A stretch of 64,000 nt of DNA from Istiophorus platypterus (taxonomy: Eukaryota; Chordata; Actinopteri; Istiophoriformes; Istiophoridae). The stretch spans positions 16,991,001 to 17,055,000 of the forward strand of contig CM029114.1 in assembly GCA_016859345.1 (NCBI GenBank), in the 5' to 3' direction. Below are positions 1 to 14,133 of this stretch, in pieces. Each line of letters begins with the position of its first letter. Within the stretch, counting starts at the first letter, position 1. The translations under genes and the position numbers were made by a program. Under the pieces are notes generated by a model. The model worked only from the letters and a program-made list of their open reading frames with translations. It had not been told where the DNA came from and searched no databases.

Positions 1-3000
1 GTAATCTGTTTTTTTATTTGAGTTTTTTTTATTTTATTTCACAGTTTCCAGCCTTAAAAAGTTATTGAAAAGAAAATCTTTACTCTCTTGGTTGTTCTGG
101 GGTTTTTTTCAACCACATCACACACCCTCCTCAGCAGAAAAAAGCACAATAATATTTAGATATCATTTAATTTCACCTGCAAGTCAAAAATCTTTTAAAA
201 GGCCAATTTGATCTAATCTGTTGTAAATGAAAGGTTGAATCCAAGAATCTGTTTAATCTTAAATGCTGTTTTGTCTCAGTGACCTGTACATTTTCCTAAT
301 TTCAAGATTCAGACAATAATAGTAAAAATGAAACTGCATTAGCAACAAAGGCATTGAGATACTCAGTCAAAGCAACCAGTCACCTTTGACTTAGTGTGTG
401 TAGATATCCGTTAGCCTACACAGATGACGGAGAGTCCTCACAGACACACTAATTCGGAAACAAACGTCTGTAGTTATTAGTATCTCAGTTCATACAAATA
501 AGAAGCACCGAAATGACTCTGGAAGAAAAAATGAAACGATTCCATTACATCACAATTTTCTAAGGGCAGGGTATGTTTCAGCTACTGTTAATACTCCCAG
601 AGCTTTGACAGACGGATAAGGCAGAGGAGGAGAGCATTGGGAGCAAGCCGCCTCCTCACAGCTACCTCTGGCTAGGCTCCATCCCTCTTTCCATCTACCT
701 CTTTCCTCACCCCAATGTTTCTGTCTTCTTCAGAGACTTTGAGAGACAGGAGAATCATCTCCCATCGGTCATCCCTCATGTTCCATCTCAACTTTCATCT
801 CCAGCCAACAACCTATCCTGACTGCACCCGGGAAAATACGTGAAGAGAAATACAGGGAGGGTAGATGGTGGGGGGGGGGGTCTCCAGGTTTTTTTCTACC
901 ATCAGATAGACATCTGGATATCTACAGAGACCTGGTACATAATCATTTCAATGTCTCCAAGTGTCTCTTGAGGTTAGAGAGCAAGAGATAGACAGGGCGA
1001 GAGACTGAGGCGAAGTTTTTCTCCCAGTGTCCTTCAGGTCCAGGTCTTAGCTTCAGAGAAAACACAGAGGGGCCCCTTTTGGAAATGAATTTTCACCACC
1101 AACTATCAACTCATAACACAAATATTACCATTAATGACTCAATTTCCTTCAAATTTCCTTATTGACCCCCTGTAATTAGGCCCATTTGTTTGCTTTGTCA
1201 TCCTCTAGTGATATGGGCCTTTTGTTATTAGAAGCAGAGAGGGGACTCACGAGGGAACCTGATGACTTATTCAGCTAAGGGCAGGGGACCCCACAGCTGT
1301 TGAGGACACACACACATGACCAACACAAATCCCACATTACCACTGTAAGTAGCCCTCATCCGGCAACCCCAAGAACCCAGCAGCAGCGGCAATAGAGGCC
1401 AATTAAACAACACCTACTGGTAGCACCCCAAGTCTAGAGCCTATGTCTGTCTTTATCTCTCTTACCCTCTTCTCTTCTTTTGTTTACCCTCCCTCATTCT
1501 CTCACTACATCTCTCACCAGGTCACCCCTATAGACTCCCTTTCTCTTTCCTCTCTTTCTATACTGGGCCTTCTACAGACGAGCTAAATTAGCGGAGGCCA
1601 GTGTTTCTGAGTTTTTCTCCCTGCTCTCAGCTGGACATTGAGCCTAAATAAATTGGCTGTATTGTCCGAGAGGGATCGGAAACAGCAGGGGAAGGGGTTA
1701 ATAAAGGAGGAAGAGTTTTGGGCATGGATTTATGCTATCAGATGCTCTCGGTTTCTTGGGATAACATTGTATATTCTTGTGTAGAGTGATGAGAAAGGGA
1801 GGCAAGGAGGAAGAGAGAAAGTGTGGACTCACAGCCCCTCACCCCACTAATGTGTCTTATCTGTGAGAGCTAATGAGTGATGGATTAACCTGGGATCACC
1901 CCTGGCAAATTGAGATGACCCCACAAAATTTCCCCTAAGTACCCTCCCATAAGAATGCATTCCACTTCACACAGCAACAAATACACACATAAGTCACTAC
2001 TTTTGTGTTACTTTATCTCAAATTATCTTGAATGCAGATATGATTGCTGGGCGCTGTTTCCAGTGATTATGTTTTGAACTACCTTCCAGAGAAACTATGG
2101 ATATTTCTGTATTTGATGTGGATGCATCAAATACAGAAATACATTTGAGCACCAGCTGAAAAGTTTAATTTGCAATAATAATCAAATCCATCTCATATTT
2201 TTCCTGTAGCCAAGACCTGACTGCAAACATGATGCCATACTGCGAAATCAGATTTCCAACAACTTGCAAATTTCTTAACTTAATAACTAGAAATCATATG
2301 CATCAACCTGAGACAAAACACTGCTTGCAGAGTATCCTTTACTTGACTTTATTGTAAATCTGTCTACTTTGTGCTGACCTCTGCTGACTGAGATCTCTTT
2401 GTGCAACTCTAGTGTCAACCTGCTCCCTGCAAATGCAACTTTATTAACCAGCTTGTTTGGTCCAGCAGGCTGCCATCCTGGAGAACAAAGATAAAGAACT
2501 GATGTACGACCCTTGGCTGCCTGCATTCGGTTATATAGACAATCAGAAGGCCCACACACACTCAAACACACACACACACACACAACTGTGACTTGATGGC
2601 ATCCATGACGACAGGGTGCTACAAACCTATCGTGACCTGCTAGCTGCCAAGCACTCACAAAGACACATGCATACACACACACAGCCTGTGCCATGACTTA
2701 TATGGGAAAGACAAAGACACTGGTGATAAATCACCGTCAGCTATTCAACAACAACAACACACACACTCGCGAGGAATTCCATTCCATTTTTTTTTTTTCT
2801 GGCAGTATGTGAGCATGTTTGACGCAAGATGAAATTGTTTAACTCTGCTTGATCTGTCACAGGTGCTCTCTCCATCCGTGTGTGTATGTGTTAGTGTGTA
2901 TGTGTGAGAGAGAGCAAGACAGAGACAGTGTGTATAAGAGTTGCAGAAAAAAAAGCAGGAGGTAAAAGAACAGATTAACCCACACAATTCTATTTATCTA

Positions 3001-6000
3001 ATCAGTAAAGAGTAACTGTGGGTCTGCAACTTTATTTGCATCTAGAGTCTAAATATTTACAACTCAATTACCTACTGCAGACACTTTACTCCTCAGAGGC
3101 AGGTTTTCCAGCTGGTTGCAGTTCACTCAGATGACACAGCAGTGTGCTACAGAAACAGCGGGGGGCGCTCTGATCTACACAACAGGCTGCTTTGTAGGGG
3201 TGTAACTTCATCCCACCATTAATCGTCTATAGCTGTGAGCGTTAAGGACCCCTGCTTTGAGCCCGATGTGATCACGCTCGTGCTAGGTGGTCCTGTCGGC
3301 GAGTAGTGTGACTGTTAGCAGAGAGGTTTTTGCCAGGACTTTCACCTTCATTCAAACGCTGAGCTGCTACAAATACAAAAGCCTCCCTCTCTTTTATTTC
3401 TCTCTCTCTGACACACATGAGCAAGTATCTGTTTTTTATTGTTGTTTTAGCTGATGCTGTTACAGCCCTATCAGCTACAGGGAGACTTTGGAAAGCTGTA
3501 ACATGCTTTGCCAAGGCTTTCATTTTTAAGTGCGAACAGACTCGGTTAATTGTAGCATAACGTAACAACACATGCTGCACCAGCCTCAGTGCTTTTTGTG
3601 CTGTGGTTTTTTTTCGACCTGAAAGTACAAGAAGGAATGAAACATGTAATGATTTTACTGTTAATCTCATTAATATTGCATTACCTAATTATTGCAAGAC
3701 GCAGCCCAGGGCTCAGTGCAAAAGAATGACATTCTTTTCTTCTGTTAAAATCACTTTCTCTCTTTCTTGCTTCCTTCTCGTCCACTGTGTTATTGCCTCC
3801 ACATTATATATTTGTTTTGGCTGCAAACACTCTTGGTAACCGTGCAGTAACCTGCTGCCACACAGAGGTGCTGAGGTCATCAGTCCTGATCCTCTACAGC
3901 ACCGCTGGCCCCGGCCTCGGGATCAGGTCTCACATACGCACACACAATCTACGCTTTTTAACTCTAAAAAGCTGCCAGTGCCTGCGAATACATCATCTCA
4001 CACACATGCACTGAATCACTCACTCTCTCTCTCACACAGACACTAACACACAGTGTTTTCCCACTCTGTTTACTGGTCCCTTTATGACCCCCTGTTAACA
4101 AGAGAGACCACTCTGGTCTGTTTATGATAGCAATGACTCAGGATCATGCTAAAAGTGTGTTTTAGACCTGATGACTGCATGAATGAGTGACGCTACCTTG
4201 TGCATAAACTGGTGGGCTTAAAGGGAAACTGTCTGTTTATAGGTCTTGGGATGTACTACTGCTTACATATGGGAAGAAAGTTGTATAAAGCCTTTTGTGA
4301 CTCCAGAGGGAAGCGCATAAAGTCTGCGGCCTTATTCAGACCAGGCATCAGCATATATTTTGTGTGACCTGAGCACAAGTGGACGGCTCTGAGTACGTCA
4401 TTTCACATCCGGCATTAGAATGAGTTTCCACACTTCACTTGTGACGGGATCTCACCTCCACGATCTATACGCGAATAAACACGTACATCAATTCCATGTG
4501 CAAAGACCAAATGCATTGTTGGTTAGAACCAGTGGGAGGCAGCAATCCACTTCTCCTGCCTGGTCTGCCAGACATTCGAAGAAGAAGAAGAAGAAGAAAT
4601 CCTAACAGTAAAGGCTGGGTCTATTCCTTGCCGTAGTCCAGGCAAACCAAAACGCCCAAGATGTTTGACACACTCATAATATATCTCAATGGGCTCTTCA
4701 AAATTTCCAGATGTTGTGGACAAAGCCATTTTACATTATTTGTATGTAAGATTTTTGTTGTGAATGAGCAAAAATATGTACATGTACGCAGAGGACGTCA
4801 GTTAAGTAACTGGTCCTTCAGTGTGGCCCAGGTCACATTTGCATACAAACTGCTAAAGAATGTGGCCATATGCGGCCGAGACCATGTATTCACACTTGTA
4901 CTTGTACACAGCTGCCCACTTGCCACTGCCAGGTGTAATGAGGGCCTCGTAAATTACCTCAAGTGACGTCACTTGAGACAGTGTCGCTTGGGTCCGAATA
5001 CCGAGAGTTTAAAATGTCAGAATCTGTGGAAGTAGAGTAAGAACAAGACCAGCTCTTTTTTCCTACAATGTGAAGGGGGGGGGGGTGTACAGGAGCAAAA
5101 AACTCTTTTTCTTAAATAGCTGATTGCAAAAGTATTCTTTGTGCCTCCAGTGTAAGACTGAGGGCACTTTCCAAATGATTCCTCTGGGGATAAAGACGCA
5201 GTGTAACTAAAATCTTCACTTTACTGCTGTGTGCAGTAAAGTGAAGTTTTCTTTAGCACTCTCAGATTCATAGCCACATTGAGTGAAGGAAAACACACCA
5301 ACCTGACAGGAGCTTAACTACAATGTCACAACATTTTCTACTGTTCATTTCCACTAAAATGGGGCAGACTGCGTCCTGCCTGATTAGCCTCCCTCACGCC
5401 ATGTGTGACAGGCTTTACTATTTGGTGTAAATGTGTCTGCTTGACATATGCGAGAGACAGGCAGGCTTTGATTTATAGGGCTGATGAGTGAGGCATTGGT
5501 GTGTTTTGTGTCTAATGTGTGAACATATGCTGATGTTGTCTGGCGTGGGTTTTAATTACCCCCTAATCATTTGGTACCCACTTAAACCAAACCTTTCCAA
5601 TACACACAAACAACTCCCTCTCTCTGTCTGTCTCTCTTTTCTCCCTCTCTCTCTCTTTCTCTCATGCTCACAGACACACAAACAAACACACACACGCACA
5701 CACACTCAAACACACGCACGCACTAATCCTGCGGTTCATGCCAAACCCACAGCACACAGAGATCCTCCTTTGGCTACGATGAGCTTTCACTGCGGCTTCA
5801 AGTCACCAATTAATTCATTAACAGATGTCTCCCCGGGCACCGAATAGTTGCTTACATTTTGGACAGAATTACTGTTTGCGTGAACACCCACCGGTAGACA
5901 ATGTAGTTAAAGAAACACATGCTTGCACAATCTCTCTCTCCTTTTCTCTCTGTCTCTCTCTCTCACACACAAATACACCACAACAGAAAGAACTACACTG

Positions 6001-8906
6001 TATAATGTCAAGACCCTCTGGCAGAGAAGAGAGACACGTTGAAAGAATCACACACAAGCACACATGAATATAAACAGGTAACTGGCAGACGACAGAGACA
6101 GGTATCCACACGGACTGAGGGGAACATCTTTTGTCTATCTATCGCTGAGGGAATTAAACATGAGGTGCAACTTGTTTAGTTGTTTGTATGTACACATGTG
6201 TATGTAAGTGATTCATGTCATGTCCTCGTTTCCTTCAAACACATTTTCTCCAACAGCTAGCCACACTTTTGCAGATATTTGGGAGCCATCCTAGTCATGT
6301 TTGAACACTGTTTTGGCTTTGTAATGCATTAAACATTTTGCACCTTAAGGCGACCAACTGTGATTAAGCTCTCTGTGCCGTCAAAGATCGTGCCTTCCAA
6401 TGAAAATAATGAAACAGCTGTCATCGCTGTACAAAAAGCCCACTTCATGTCTGCGATTTGAAGAAGATTATTAAGGGATTAAAATATTGCTGAAAATCTT
6501 TAGTGGATTTGTACAGGAAACCCATATTTCTCTGTTTGGAATATTCAGCTTAAAAACACAGTGCGGAAGTGTGTATGTGGATTACTTCTGCACTGAGTAA
6601 GCGGAGGGCTGTGTTTGAAGGGTTAGAAAGAAGAGGAAAAGATCCGCTTGGATCTCATCCGCCAGACCAATTATCACCAGCTGCTGAAAGAGTGTGCCTC
6701 AAAATTGGATGGAAACATTCTAAATGGAAGACACGCACAACATAGAGCATGTTTTCACCCACAGATATGTAGCAGCAATAACTTTAATCATAACAAACAG
6801 GAGGACGATGATAAAAACAATAATGACGATCAGAATTTCTGGCCCGGCTAGATGCTGTGATAAGGCAGCCACAGTCCACGGTGGGTTCAAGCACCAGTGA
6901 GGGTGACAGGAGGAAGTGAGCGCAGGCCAGAAGCCAACATAGTAACGCAATATGGCTTTCCTTCTGAGGCAATATGGCTTCCTACCAAACCGCATCTCAA
7001 AAAACAAGGTTAAGGTTCCATTTCTGGTCCGAGCACGCGCACAGAGACCTGAGCACACACACTCACACATGCACTCACACACTGGCTAAAAATGCGGACT
7101 CACACTGTGAGCGGGATCTGTATTGCATTATACGTTGTAGCCAAAGCAATGAAACAAAACCAAGGCCGTAGAAATGTTCACTTTACCCAGAGGACCCTGA
7201 ATTGAACAACGGACACACAGGCTGTGAAATTTCAGAACGGATTTTTGTCTTTTCTGACAACTGAACACATTCCATCACCCTGAGCAGTATACTCAAGCTT
7301 TGTCAAAAGGCAGTAAAATGAATTGTAATGAAAACAATCTCCTTCCACTTGAGACCGATGCTGGACAATGTGCAGATAGTGCTAGTAAAATACGATCACA
7401 GATGTATTATTTTTTTTTATGAATGGTGGCATCAAATTTGTCTCCCAGCACCAACACAGGCACAGATATTACAATTTTGTGTGTTTTGCCTGCCTGTCTT
7501 CTTTGTGTATTATCCTCAGACATTTTTTGATATATAAACTCATTTCAACTCTTCAAAGGCCTGTCAGAATCTATTATCTGTACAAAACTGGAATTCCATG
7601 AACACTGAATTGCTTCTTGAACAGAGCTCATGACAAGCAACAACTAGCTCCAAAATTCCTGTTCAAAACGGGCTGCTGCCAAATACTGACATTAATAGCT
7701 TCAAGATCTCCCATGCTTCAACATACCAAACAGTATTTGCATTGTTTGTCATATGTATTGCTTCTATTAGAGCATTAATTACTGTTATTATGAATGATCT
7801 CACTCCTGGGATCATATGGTAACTGGTGGCAGATGTGCTTGAAATACCAGTTTTATTAAAGTTTCTTTATTGTAGTTTTATTAAATTATTTTTGTTTATA
7901 CAAATACTTTGATATCCTTCTATGGTCAAAGTTCAGAATAATGCTTAAAACCAAATCAGCGCTGCTGTTTTTTGTCTGGCGACCAGGGTCTAAAGTCTAT
8001 TTTTCATCCCCAAGGATGGTTTGAGCACTGCTTAATCTATCTTCAGTGAATTCACAAGCAAGAAATCAAGCATGAATATTTTTATGTTTTCAATGACCCA
8101 CCTGACCTCATCTGACAAAAGGAAGAAGACAGTGTTTGTGTCCGTTATCAGACAGAGCTGAAGCTCTTTCTCTCACATCGTATCCTTGAGGGTTTATCGA
8201 TATCTCTGAGCAATTGTGTATTTCTTATTATCAGTGGATGAATAGTTAATTAAATGTAAAAATAATAAATAATAAATACTATATAAATAATATAAATAAC
8301 CTCAAGGCTCTGGCATTGTGACATCAAATTACAGTTGTGACTACTGACCAAGGCTGAAGGTTTAAACTTCCAATTCTTTAAATTTCAAACACAACTACCT
8401 TTGAAATACCTGGCATACATTCTCAGCGGCTCACACTCACAAAGCCACACATGCTCCAAGTATTCACGAGACATTAGGAGCACTGGCTACGTGTGGACAA
8501 TTCAGCACACACATGTAGAGTTGTAGAGTCTCCTGTGATCCCAAAAACATGCCGCAGAAAGTTTGTCATTATTACTGCCTTCTCATCCTTCTCACTGCAT
8601 ATTTTTATGTATCTGTGTGTATCTTTTCTGGCTGTATTTTTTAGTGTTTGGTTAGAGCACCGTCAGCCTTGCTTACATTATGTGCCGGTTCAGTGGCCAT
8701 GTTTCTGTCTGTCTTAGAGATATAACAGGTCTCAGAATCTAAAACAGAAGGGTGAGCCCGTCGTCTGGACCATGAGCGACTTATTTTTGCAGCAGTTTAC
8801 AAAACGAGTCATAAACACTGATAAGAGCTCAGGAAAAGAGGTTCTTGAAGTGAGAGAAAGGCCATTCCCCCCTGTTTGAACTTGCAACTAATGAAATGAA
8901 GAAAAC

Positions 8907-8978
8907 TGTGTGTGCGTGTGTGTGTGTGTGCGCGTGTGTGTATGCGCGCGCACGTGTGTGCATATGTGCATGTGTACA
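8907..8978. repeat. Alternating purine-pyrimidine TG/CG tract
   Basis: Seventy-two consecutive bases alternate perfectly between pyrimidine and purine (tgtgtgcg, cgcgtgtg, tatgcgcgcgcacgtg, catatgtgcatg). It is a microsatellite of compound type in the ntn1 intron. Confidence 0.95.
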
Positions 8979-11436
8979 GTTGGGTGCAAGTCAGTAGAAA
9001 GAGGTGAGTGCTGATTCTAGAAGTGACGGTGAGGAATAGTAAGACAGTGCAAAGTACAAAGCTACTCAGAGAGTTTATTTCCAGTGTTGTTTGCTGTGAG
9101 CTGGACTCACAATGGATCCTGCCGGCTCTTTTGAAGATGAAGCACGCCGGTTTATAAAGGTGCACCGTGAACTGCTCAAATATTAACCAGACTTTCAGTC
9201 ATGCCTGAACGTAACCAAACGTACGTGACAGCAAGAAGATGTCTGATGAAAGACCTGTAGAACATCTCTGTTTTCTAACTGACTTTGTGTGCATTTTTAA
9301 AATAAAGCATCACTTCTATGTAAGGTGGAGCGACGTATGTCCGACTGATAAGGTAACGTTCGTTATCATCAGCTATAGTAATGCAGGATGACTGCAGAAG
9401 CTTCTAAACACAGGAACCACGAAAGCAACAATAATCTCAAATCTCTCCAACATACAGCACATGTCTAAGGACTGTATTGCCCTCCCTATGCTGGATTTCT
9501 CCTCGTAAGATGAATGAAAGTTGGCGTAACTTTTTCTTTTAGATGAAAGAAACTCCAAAAAAAAATCCTTTTTTTTTATTTCATTGTTGCTACTATCAAA
9601 CTCGATTTTAGTTGCTCTGGTAATATCTAAAAACCTCATTAATGGTCAGGCAGTGATCCATGAAAATAGGAAAATACACCACCAAACCTCAGCATGGGCA
9701 CAGCTGCTTTTAAGTGTTTACATATGTTTGCTCCAACATTTTGTTTGAGTTAATATTCACGTCTCGTCAAGGCATTCAGAAGACGTATTCAAGATTTCTT
9801 TTTTTTTCTTTTTGAGCAGGAATTTATTTTACCCCTGATGGTTTCAAGTCAGAAACACACCCACATATCACAAGGCATGAAAACTGCTTAAAATATTTTT
9901 TTTTTCCTACACAAGTGGTTGTGGCTTTAAAACTCAATTATTTTAATGGGTATCAAATCAACCGTGTCAACTTTTCTGCGCTGCATGTTTGCTCCTGTCA
10001 GTCATGCCTCTGAACAGCACCTGGGAGCATTTGAGTGTACTCTCTGCTGTCTGTTGTGTAGATTCTGATATAATGAGGCAAAGAGCAGCAGATCTTTAAA
10101 AATCACCCAGCTGATACTAGACTCCTCATGGAAAAATCAGGCATAGAGTAGTAGCAGCGAGGCTGGGAAAAGTTTTACTGTAAGCTGAGAGAATCTCTGC
10201 CAAGTTGCTGATAGAAAAGAAAAAGTTTCTGTCTCAGCAGCTTTCACATTCCCATTGGCCAAGTGCTATAAGTGGTGCCTGGAAAAAAAGACAATTGTCA
10301 AAATGCTTTGCTGGCCCACAGGCCATGGAAATGACAGTCTACTGCCCCTTTATTTCCCCATTCGTCTCTCTCACAGATTTTCCTCATCACGCTCCCCCTC
10401 TCTTGCTTACGTCCGTCTCTTTCATTTTCACTATTGTCGTCCTGCTCCATCTCCAGCCCCTCCCTCTATCTCTGCTTCTCCCTGCGGCACAGTGCCCGTC
10501 CTCTCATTCTGCATGCCTTCAAGCTGCCTTTCTAATCTTCCTGAATTATTCAAGACACTTTCTCCTCTTTTTCTTCCACCCAACACGTCCAGTAAACTGC
10601 ACAAACCTGACACTGGGTGAGGATAAAAATTACATTTGTGGTAAATTTGCATGGAAAGAACTCTCTGACCGCAACCTTTGCCATCATACGTAATTAGGTG
10701 AAACAATGTCACCCTCCTTCTTAAGTGAGTTGAGTGGGATTTCTTTCGAGGAGCTCATCATTTAGACAGTGAAGACTTCGAGCATTCACTCGGGTCATGG
10801 TGCCTCCACAGTTTCACCAGAGTTTAATAGCAACAGCTCCTTCTACCTTTGCTACAAACTCAGATTAACATGTCTAAACTGAGACTGAAACAGGTCTCTG
10901 TTGTGCCTGTGGTGCTGGTTATCGAACGTTAGAAGCTTTTCCTTTGCTTTTCCTTTAACTCAACATCCTAAATGGAAAGAGGTGCAGACTCGGGAGCATG
11001 AGTGTCCTTTAAGATCCAGATGGAAGTAATCAGGAAAGTACTCTTGAAAACAAAAACAGGGGCAGATCTGTGTGTTCAAATTTGCTTTTGCAAATTTATT
11101 TTCTTACTGTTTTTCAGTGGAAAGTAATGTCCACTGGAATATCGGAGGAGTCAAAAGTTCACATCAGTTCTGACCCAACATAATGCCAGACATTTTATTC
11201 CACACAGAAACACTTCTGGGATAACTACATCCTTATGAGAGTTCAGTGACATTCACAGTGCTGACATTAAGGTGGGCTGCAACAACAAAACTCTCAGATG
11301 TCAGTCTGATTACTAAAGTTGACCCACTGCATGCACACATTCATCTCACACATCTCCCTCCATTGTTCACTTTCTTTTAATAGGGGGTGTGATTTCTTCC
11401 TCTCTTCAAGATTACGTGTTTGTCTTAGCTCATTCA

Positions 11437-11468
11437 TACACACACACACACACACACATACACACACT
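11437..11468. repeat. (CA)n microsatellite
   Basis: A short CA tract of about 15 units in the ntn1 intron. Confidence 0.9.
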
Positions 11469-13845
11469 CTCCATAACCTACATGATGTCATGAAAACTAC
11501 ATACCTCGGGGACAGCATGAAGGCTGCAGTAAGTGACAGGCTTTTGTGGCTCCAGTGTGAGATGTATTATATCTGCGCTGGTCCAGTAAAAACTTAATTG
11601 TCAAAGATACTGATGAAAGGACACAATTCGATGTCAACAGCTTTCACATCGGTGTTTCTGATACTGGCTAATTATTCTGTTCCTGGAGATTCTTAATTGT
11701 AATGAGGAAGATGAACAGCTTTATCAGTTCTTAAAAATGCACAAATAGATTTTCTTTCCTTTGTGCTCTCTCTATAGAGCATTTTGAATATTTTGAAAGT
11801 GCTACACACATAAAATGTAATTAATTTTACTAGGAGATAAACTAAATATAACTTATCTTAAACTGAAGACTGTATAATGTGGAGAGGAAATCGGTCAATA
11901 TGGTTCAATGGCTTCTGTATTAAACGAGCATGCAGACTGGAATTGGTTACATGACAATAATCAAAATTAAAGAGTTAAAAAAAACACCTTATGCCTTGGT
12001 TTCATTGCTTTCTTTAACACATCATGACCTTTTCCAGAGTATAGTATGTAGATATTTCCACAAAACTGCTCCTGTTGATTTAGCAACACACTCACATCTG
12101 CTAGTAAGAAAGTCTCAGGGCTTTAGAAACAGGCAACACCTGCAAACAAAAACCTTTTAAACGGCTGCTACATGTCAAAGTGGCTGACATGTGCCATGGC
12201 TTTCAAACAATATAGAGCCTCCCTTCCCTGCAGACCTGCAGCAAAATGAAAAAAAAAACAAGGGTTTGAGTTGGTTTCTGGAAGATGACTGTGTCATTCT
12301 GTGATTGTGTGGAGACACCGAGGTTTTAGTTTCAGTCCCTATCATCAACGTCTTTCTGCCTCTCCTTCTGTATGACGCTGTATACCTCACCAGCAAGAGC
12401 CGCATAAACATCAAATCACTGCAGTTCTATGTTAGTCGGCAATGTGCAGAATGATTAGTAGGACTGAATGTTACAATCCCTGAGGTTTCTGCATTACAGT
12501 TGACTAGAGTGAGGTTGTACTTGGAGATGATAATGAAAGAGCGATTATATAAAAACAAAAAATAGGAAATGCAAACAGGGACTCTGGAGGGCAACCAGGC
12601 CAGAGAGTGAGCACAGACCCTAGTTTAAGATTTCATGAAACTAAAGGCGCATTTTAAAGACTTCTCGGGTGGTGTGAGAAGAGAGTTCCTAAGATCTACA
12701 GTCCCAGTCTCACCACAAAATTTGCACTGCATATCCTTCCAATAAAGCAGTGTAATTAAGAAATTTACTAATCTGTGTGAACAATCTCTCAATCGCCTCT
12801 CACAAGTTCTGGCTTGTTTTCTTAGCTGCATCTCAAAGACCAAAGTTAAACTGACAGAAACCTGGCCAGTGATTGTGGATCCTGCAGCTTGTGTAAGCTA
12901 CAGTTTGATAAAGCCTATCTGTGCCAGTCTTTAATAAAACTAATTACTGAAACTATTGTAACTTTGATCACTCACGTGCTGATGAAACAGCAGGATCTCA
13001 GGCACAAAGATCAGCAGCAGAGATATGACCAGAGATTTGCTGCTTTTTTTTTTTTTCCAACACCTGTTTTCTTTTTAGGACTGAAAGTACTGTATTCTGC
13101 ATATATCTATATGACTTAGTGCCAGTTTTCTCAGGTGGTTTTTCAGTTATTCTTGCCTTGGCTTAATCATTAGTCTAAGTGAATAAAGTTGGCAATAATT
13201 ACAACATTATCAATATTAAAGGAATTTGCACTATTCATCAACTTATAGCCTAATTAATGGAATACTGGAGTCAAATTGTGTTATTCTAATTTGTAAAGGT
13301 TAAAACACTAACAACAATATCTTAGAATATAATATATAAATTGTAATTTATTTATCTATATAGGCAAATGATAATAAATCTATGTCTTTGTACGTAAACC
13401 TTACTATAGACCTGCTATTTAGATCTATCATTTCACGATTCATTTTTGTGTGAGAAATAAATATATGATCAAGAAAAAAAAAATCTATGTTCAATTACCA
13501 CTGCCTCGGGTTTGTTAAAGGTTTCTTCAAATAAATTAAAAGGCACTGCTTTATTGTTGCGGCGAGGTCAAGCTGTGAGAATTGTTCCTGTGAATGGTTA
13601 GGCTCAGATGTCCCGTTTGAGGTGGTTTAAAAGCCTCCATTATGGCCTGCAACAAGCTAAATGGACGTTCAGATTGCATTTTCGTGTTGCATGTGACTTA
13701 CATCCAATTTAACGTCCGTGGACTGCGCCACAATATCAGAAAAAATGTGGCTTTGCTGTGGTTTTGCTAAAAGCGAATAATGAAGTTTTGATTAATGAAC
13801 TGAATCTGTAAAATCAATCGCTGATTAGTAACAAAACACGACATT

Positions 13846-13926
13846 ATTATTATGACATTATTATTATTATCTCTATTAATAATATCATATATTATCATTA
13901 TTATTATCAGTGTATTATCATTATTA
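13846..13926. repeat. (ATT)n microsatellite
   Basis: Interrupted att units over about 80 bases, 200 bases from the ntn1 coding exon. Confidence 0.9.
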
Positions 13927-14133
13927 TTTTGTTTTTTTTACATTCAAACGCTCATTTTTGCTGGAGCAAATTTTACATTCGCCTTATCTCCTCTCCTGTA
14001 ACTAGGAAATATCCCCACGGTTGATGTTAAAATCCCACCGGCCAGAGAGAAATAGAATTTATTGCAGATGCCAAGCGGCCCTGCTCAGAATCAGAGGCAG
14101 CCGCGTCAGGACGGGGAAAGCGGATGGACTTAC

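Larger units (their letters stand above)
1..14133 (-). other. ntn1: ntn1 intron after the first coding exon (partial)
   Basis: This 14 kb stretch lies downstream of the ntn1 coding exon on the minus strand and I see no protein-coding exon in it. The open frames here are short, lack homology I recognise, and mostly run through CA/TG or CT repeats. It holds scattered microsatellites (about 2558-2584, 4578-4600, 5620-5720, 8907-8978, 11437-11468, 13846-13926), two perfect hairpins, a CRE palindrome and some complex AT/homeobox-core-rich blocks that may be conserved noncoding DNA. Large introns at this place are usual for vertebrate NTN1. The right boundary is supported by a GTAAG donor read on the minus strand at 14129-14133. 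The left end runs out of the window. Confidence 0.8.

Noticed and set aside
10205..10693. 162-codon plus-strand open frame in the ntn1 intron
   Set aside because: It is built largely from pyrimidine-rich DNA, with no domain, no splice signals and no similarity.
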